Below, one piece after another: positions 56,577 through 64,000 of a DNA stretch of 64,000 bases. Source of the DNA: Afipia sp. (GTDB taxonomy: Bacteria; Pseudomonadota; Alphaproteobacteria; Rhizobiales; Xanthobacteraceae); contig JANQAK010000001.1 in NCBI GenBank assembly GCA_024707075.1, positions 1 through 64,000 of the forward strand, read 5' to 3'. The translations under genes were made by a program, and so were the position numbers. Under the pieces are notes generated by a model. The model was not told the DNA's origin. It did not search any database and saw only the letters and a list, made by a program, of their open reading frames with translations. Position 1 is the stretch's first letter; each line of letters opens with the position of its first letter.

Positions 56577-57785
56577 TTACGTCAGTTCGCCCCGTCGAAC
56601 CGCCTGCACGTCCTTCTTGGCGGGCACCGTCCGCCGCACGTTAATGGCCGAAGCGTCCAACGTGTTCTTGAGGTGGGACGCATAGAACTTCTCAATCATT
56701 TCCACGCTCGTCCGGCAGTTCTTCGCGATCTGGTAGATGTCGGCCCCCTCCATCAGCCGGAAGCAAACGTAAGTATGACGCAGGCTGTAAAAGGTCCGCC
56801 GCTGTCCGTCGCGATCGAACTTGAGGTCCAACTCATCCAGAATAGTATTGAAAAGAACATGGTGGTCGCTCGGGAAGAGCCGATCGCTCGGTTTCGGCTT
56901 GTTGCGCTTCTTCATACGCTGGAAGACCGGCACGGCGTTCGGCATGCTCTTGCAGAAACCGACACCGCGCTTTCCGCGCACCTCAATCTCCAGAATGGTC
57001 TCCCCGCTGGCAGCGTCGTCTACAACTGAGACGTCGCGGTATTCCAGGCGCCCTACTTCGTCCGGACGCAGGCCCGTGTTCGTCATGAACAAAACCTTGT
57101 CGTGCAACTGCTCGTAGTCCCACCGAAACTTGTTGTTGAGCGGCTTCCTCACGCGCTGGCGCGTTGCCTTGTAGAGCTTTTGGTATTCCTGAAGCGAAAA
57201 CCACGCCCGGTGCGAGATTTTCGTATTGTGCTTGTAAGCTTCGCTGATGTCCGGCATGGCGTTGAGCCAACGATGCCGTAATGCGGTCTTCAGCGTCTGG
57301 CGCAGCGCCACAATCTCCTGATGTATCGTGCTTCGCGCCGGGGGCTTGCCCCATTTCTCCTTCGACTTTTCAATACGATGGATGCGATACTCTTGAACTA
57401 AGCCGCCAGTCACCTCCGACAGCGGCTTCTTTCCCATGAATGGGATCAAGTAATTGCGTAAGCGCCTCTCATGGCCCTTTACATAGATTTCGTTGCGTTG
57501 ACCTTCAGTGATAATCGGAAACTCACGCAGAAACTGTTCTGCTGCCTCCTGGAAGGTCTTTTCCGCGTTGACAGCCACGAGCATACCAAGCTCGCCACGC
57601 TTAAACTTGCCCCGCAGTTCAAGATACCAATCTTCGGCAGCATCTTCTGCCTGCGATAGCTCTTCCTTTTTCGTGCTCGACCGGTGCTGCTTTCCACCGA
57701 TTGATGTTGAGCACTGCCAGTAGCGTGCGTCTGGCCGCTTGTAGAGCTGAACCTTGCCTCCGAGTATCTCGTGACGAGCGGCCAT
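56577..57785 (-). CDS. int: Tyrosine integrase of the element
   Basis: A 402-residue phage-type integrase. An N-terminal region (about 1-70) and a SAM-like core-binding domain (about 75-180) precede the catalytic domain. Catalytic residues: Arg in NTGLRPDEVG (240), Lys near 272, Arg-His in YSLRHTYVC (336-337) and Tyr in IEKFYASH (368). The usual first His of HxxR is Tyr, and the second His/Trp box reads CRTS, as in a subfamily seen in rhizobial elements. It sits 143 bp from the right junction, transcribed away from it. Confidence 0.92.
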   Translation of the reverse strand: MAARHEILGGKVQLYKRPDARYWQCSTSIGGKQHRSSTKKEELSQAEDAAEDWYLELRGKFKRGELGMLVAVNAEKTFQEAAEQFLREFPIITEGQRNEIYVKGHERRLRNYLIPFMGKKPLSEVTGGLVQEYRIHRIEKSKEKWGKPPARSTIHQEIVALRQTLKTALRHRWLNAMPDISEAYKHNTKISHRAWFSLQEYQKLYKATRQRVRKPLNNKFRWDYEQLHDKVLFMTNTGLRPDEVGRLEYRDVSVVDDAASGETILEIEVRGKRGVGFCKSMPNAVPVFQRMKKRNKPKPSDRLFPSDHHVLFNTILDELDLKFDRDGQRRTFYSLRHTYVCFRLMEGADIYQIAKNCRTSVEMIEKFYASHLKNTLDASAINVRRTVPAKKDVQAVRRGELT

Positions 57786-57927
57786 TTGCGTTTCTGCCGA
57801 CGGCTCTGGTTCGGATTCCGTGCTAGCGTGCTAACAATGTGCTAGCTTTGGCCGAAGAGTCAATTTCCACTAAGTGGCTGTATTGTATGATATTTTATGA
57901 ATTTAATCAAATCAAAAATGCGATTTT

Positions 57928-57933
57928 AAGTCC
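57928..57933. other. attR core (right junction)
   Basis: AAGTCC on the plus strand (GGACTT on the minus strand), the partner of 20236-20241. On the element side the minus strand continues AAAATCGCATTTTTGA; on the host side zntA resumes with CTTATATATCC (plus strand). Combining both element sides gives attP TAGGACTTAAAATC. Confidence 0.9.
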
Positions 57934-59079
57934 CTTATATATCCAGTTGCTCCAGACACCGCCGAACAGGAGTGGCGGAACGACGGCGATCAAGGCCGCA
58001 ACAACCACCACACCGGGGGTGTAGTACCGGGAAAAGCGATCAATGAAGCGCTCTGTCGGAGCCTTCGATTCTTGAGCTTCCTCGACTAATCGGACCACGC
58101 GCGCGATCGTATTGTCGGAAGCTGCGGCCGTGACGCGCACGCGCAGCAAGCCATCACCGTTGACGGTGCCGGCAAACACGATTCCCTCAGGTCCCTTTCG
58201 GACCGGCGTGCTTTCGCCGGTCACCGGCGCTTCGTCGATCCCGCTTTCTCCAGAAAGGATGACGCCGTCGGCCGGGATGCGATCGCCGGGTCGGATCTGG
58301 ATGATCGCTCCGACCGAAAGACTGTCCGCCTGCATCTCACGAACCAACCCATTTTCTTCCAGCCGGGCCGTCTTCGGAACAAGCTTGGTCAAGTCCTGGA
58401 TGCTGGCACGGGCGCGACTTGCGGCCACGCCTTCCAAGAGCTCGCCAATCAGGAACAGGAAGACAACAGTCGCGGCCTCTTCGGTTGCTCCAATGATCAC
58501 CGCACCCACGGCGGCGACTGACATCAACATTTCGATCGAGAATGGCGTGCCAGCCCGCGCTGCAGATAGCGCGCGCTTCGCGATTGGAACGAGCCCGACC
58601 ATCATGGCGAAAAGGAATGCCCAACGCTCTGTAGCAGGAAAGAATTTGCCCAGTAGAAAAGCCGAGGCCAAGGCCAAGCCGCACGCAATGGTGAGCATCC
58701 CTTTGCGGGTTCGCCACCAAGCCTGGTTGCTCGAACCGGGCTCATCAGTGTGTGAATGGAGCTGGTCGTCAGAAGCCGGGAGCGTCCCATCATCCGTCTC
58801 ATGACCAGCTCCCTTGACTGCAATCTCTTCCACGCGCGTGATTCGATAGCCCAGATCCGAGATCTGGTTTTGAATCTTTTCGTTTTCCGCCTTACCGTCA
58901 TGACTAACTGTCACCGTGCCCCGATGTACTGAGACCGTTACGTCGCCAACACCGGGCATCCGTTGCAGGGCGTTTTCGATCTTCGTGGCGCAAGAGGCAC
59001 AGTCCATCCCCTCGACACCGAGGCGCAAACTGCGTGGGGTGCCGGCCATAGGTAGACTTTTGGTTGTTTGGCTGATCAT
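57928..59079 (-). pseudogene. zntA: 5' half of the ZntA/CadA-type zinc/cadmium ATPase, truncated by the element
   Basis: About 384 codons up to the junction. It has an N-terminal heavy-metal-associated domain (GMDCASCATKIENAL), a His-bearing linker (LHSHTDEPG), TM helices, and the actuator-domain motif VTGESTPVRKG. It runs into element sequence after WIYKGL, just before the CPC helix, and stops at 57907. The catalytic half is at 19152-20241. The start overlaps the stop of the preceding small gene by 4 bp. Confidence 0.93.
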
Positions 59080-59534
59080 GTTTTGCCTTCGTTACGCAGC
59101 CTTTTATATAACGCCGCGACGGCGTCGGAAAAATTGATAGCCGAGTTCTGAGCGCAATGATCTTCGAGGAAATGCAACTGGTTTACGAGATCGAACGTGA
59201 CCGGATTGAGGTCGAGCTGTTCATCGACACCGCTGGGTCTGCTCGACAGAATTCCACTCATGAAGCCTTGTGCCCAAGCCAGGTAATCGCGACGAAGGAT
59301 AGGATTGGATCTAATATCAGTACTGAAACGCTGACACGTAGTTGCGCCCAGACCGACAATCTTGGCTTGGGAAGATCGCGCCTGAACTGCGGACCATGAA
59401 CCAACGGCTGCCAGGAAAAACACCCCCACGGTCCATGTGAAGCACAAACGACAGACGCTCGGGAGAGCGGAGCATCTGATGAGATGCGCCGGATTCTCTG
59501 GACCGATGGGACGCAAGCCTGACCTTATCGCCAT
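59076..59534 (-). CDS. Exported hypothetical protein of the zinc operon
   Basis: About 152 residues. A hydrophobic segment near residues 28-50 (LCFTWTVGVFFLAAVGSWSA) looks like a signal peptide, so the true start may lie further in. The mature part reads GATTCQRFSTDIRSN, then DYLAWAQGFMSGILS and FLEDHCAQNSAINFSDAVAA, a small helical domain with two Cys common in rhizobial hypothetical proteins. It is translationally coupled to zntA (4-bp overlap). Role unknown. Confidence 0.65.
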   Translation of the reverse strand: MAIRSGLRPIGPENPAHLIRCSALPSVCRLCFTWTVGVFFLAAVGSWSAVQARSSQAKIVGLGATTCQRFSTDIRSNPILRRDYLAWAQGFMSGILSSRPSGVDEQLDLNPVTFDLVNQLHFLEDHCAQNSAINFSDAVAALYKRLRNEGKT

Positions 59535-59558
59535 GACCCCTATCCTCGTTTAATCATC

Positions 59559-63495
<3,937 letters not shown>

Positions 63496-63506
<11 letters not shown>

Positions 63507-64000
63507 GCGAAGCCGATCCTTTTGCCATCTCTGCCTTGACGATAAAACTGTTCTGGGCGGCATAGACGTCGCCCTCCACAAGGCCGAATGCTATTTCGAC
63601 GATTTCCGGGTCGCGCCCGCCAAGTTCGACATCGCGGACTTCAAACTTGTCGCCGTTGCGGACGAACACAACGGTTCGATTTTCCACTGTCTGCAGCGCG
63701 GACGATTTCACCGCGACATTCACCTTCTTCGCCGACAACGACAGCCGACCAGTAATGAATAGGCCCGGACGCAGCCGTTGATCTAAATTTGGCACGATGG
63801 CTCTCGCGATTGCGCTCTGGGTGTCGCTGCTTCCGATTGGAGCCAGATAGGCAATCTTCGTTTCGATCGGCGGACCACCATCGGCAGGATCGACAAAAAC
63901 CTGGTCGCCGACGCTGACGCGGTTCAGATCGCGGCGGTAGACAGAAAGATCCACCCAGACGGTCGACAGATCCGCGATAACAAACGCCGGCTTTTGCTCG
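63496..64000 (-). CDS. czcB: CzcB-type periplasmic adaptor, 3' part only
   Basis: The C-terminal part of the membrane fusion protein of the Czc pump; its start lies beyond the right edge. Visible are FVIADLSTVWVDLSVYRRDL, LAPIGSSDTQSAIARAIVPN, LRPGLFITGRLSL and the closing VYAAQNSFIVKAEMAK. These are the beta-barrel and membrane-proximal domains. It is the first gene of this operon seen in the window. Confidence 0.9.

Larger units (their letters stand above)
20236..57933. mobile_element. 37.7-kb integrative mobilizable element inserted in zntA
   Basis: Bounded by AAGTCC direct repeats (plus strand) that lie at the exact break in zntA. Inside are a tyrosine integrase at the right end, two MOBQ relaxases with adjacent oriT-like sites, two VirD4/TraG-type coupling ATPases, three tRNA-Leu(UAA) copies, and defence genes (Shedu, HEPN proteins, subtilase/AAA, type III restriction-modification). 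No VirB/Trb mating-pair genes are present, so transfer would need a helper. The terminal 100-200 bp at both ends are strikingly AT-rich compared with the host flanks. Confidence 0.93.

Noticed and set aside
20236-57933. Complete conjugative element (ICE)
   Set aside because: Relaxases and coupling proteins are present, but no VirB/Trb mating-pair genes are found.

Overview
The window is high-GC DNA from an alphaproteobacterium, most likely of the Bradyrhizobium/Rhodopseudomonas/Afipia group. That placement rests on the look of the metal-resistance proteins, the OpgC-type membrane protein and the rhizobial-style mobilization genes; no rRNA or housekeeping marker is present to confirm it. Two things lie here: a chromosomal heavy-metal resistance locus (about 1-20.2 kb and 57.9-64 kb) and a 37.7-kb integrated element (20,236-57,933) that has landed inside one of its genes.

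Left metal region (1-20.2 kb). Mostly on the minus strand: a Cus-type copper/silver efflux set (cusA, cusB, FixH-like protein), a DUF411 protein, an OpgC-family membrane protein, a Cys-rich four-helix copper-binding protein, a DUF4396-multicopper oxidase fusion, a CusF-like protein, a cupredoxin, a Tat-exported copper oxidase and a TolC-type outer-membrane channel. A CsoR-type repressor and a YHS-type copper ATPase diverge around a clear palindromic operator. Then come a secreted protein, a PilZ protein, an encapsulated-ferritin-like protein and the 3' half of a zinc/cadmium P-type ATPase.

Integrated element (20.2-57.9 kb). It splits the zinc ATPase just upstream of its CPC metal site. The two ATPase halves rejoin perfectly in frame at a shared 6-bp core, GGACTT on the minus strand. 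A tyrosine integrase sits at the right end. The element carries two MOBQ relaxases, each next to its own oriT-like hairpin and nick sequence, and two VirD4/TraG coupling ATPases, but no mating-pair apparatus, so it looks like an integrative mobilizable element. Cargo is defence-rich: Shedu with a CoiA-like nuclease and a gamma-glutamylcyclotransferase, two adjacent HEPN-motif proteins, an orphan DNA methyltransferase, a broken HNH protein, a large unrecognised nuclease-like protein with a zinc ribbon, a subtilase/AAA ATPase pair, and a type III restriction-modification operon broken in both subunits.

The most unusual feature is three copies of tRNA-Leu(UAA) on the element. Two are complete and interrupted in the anticodon by a group I intron of the cyanobacterial tRNA-Leu type; one is decayed. 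Reconstructing the element's attP gives TAGGACTTAAAATC, which equals the spliced anticodon arm of these tRNAs. This suggests an integrase whose ancestral target is an intronless tRNA-Leu(UAA), with the carried intron-bearing tRNA both immune to the integrase and able to replace a damaged host tRNA. Integration into the ATPase would then be at a secondary site.

Right metal region (57.9-64 kb). The 5' half of the zinc ATPase, two small exported proteins, czcA, a P-II-like protein and the end of czcB form one minus-strand operon that, before insertion, would have run on through the ATPase into the ferritin-like and PilZ genes.

Many genes in both regions carry single-base indels, mostly in short homopolymers. 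Whether these are real decay or assembly errors cannot be settled from the sequence alone.
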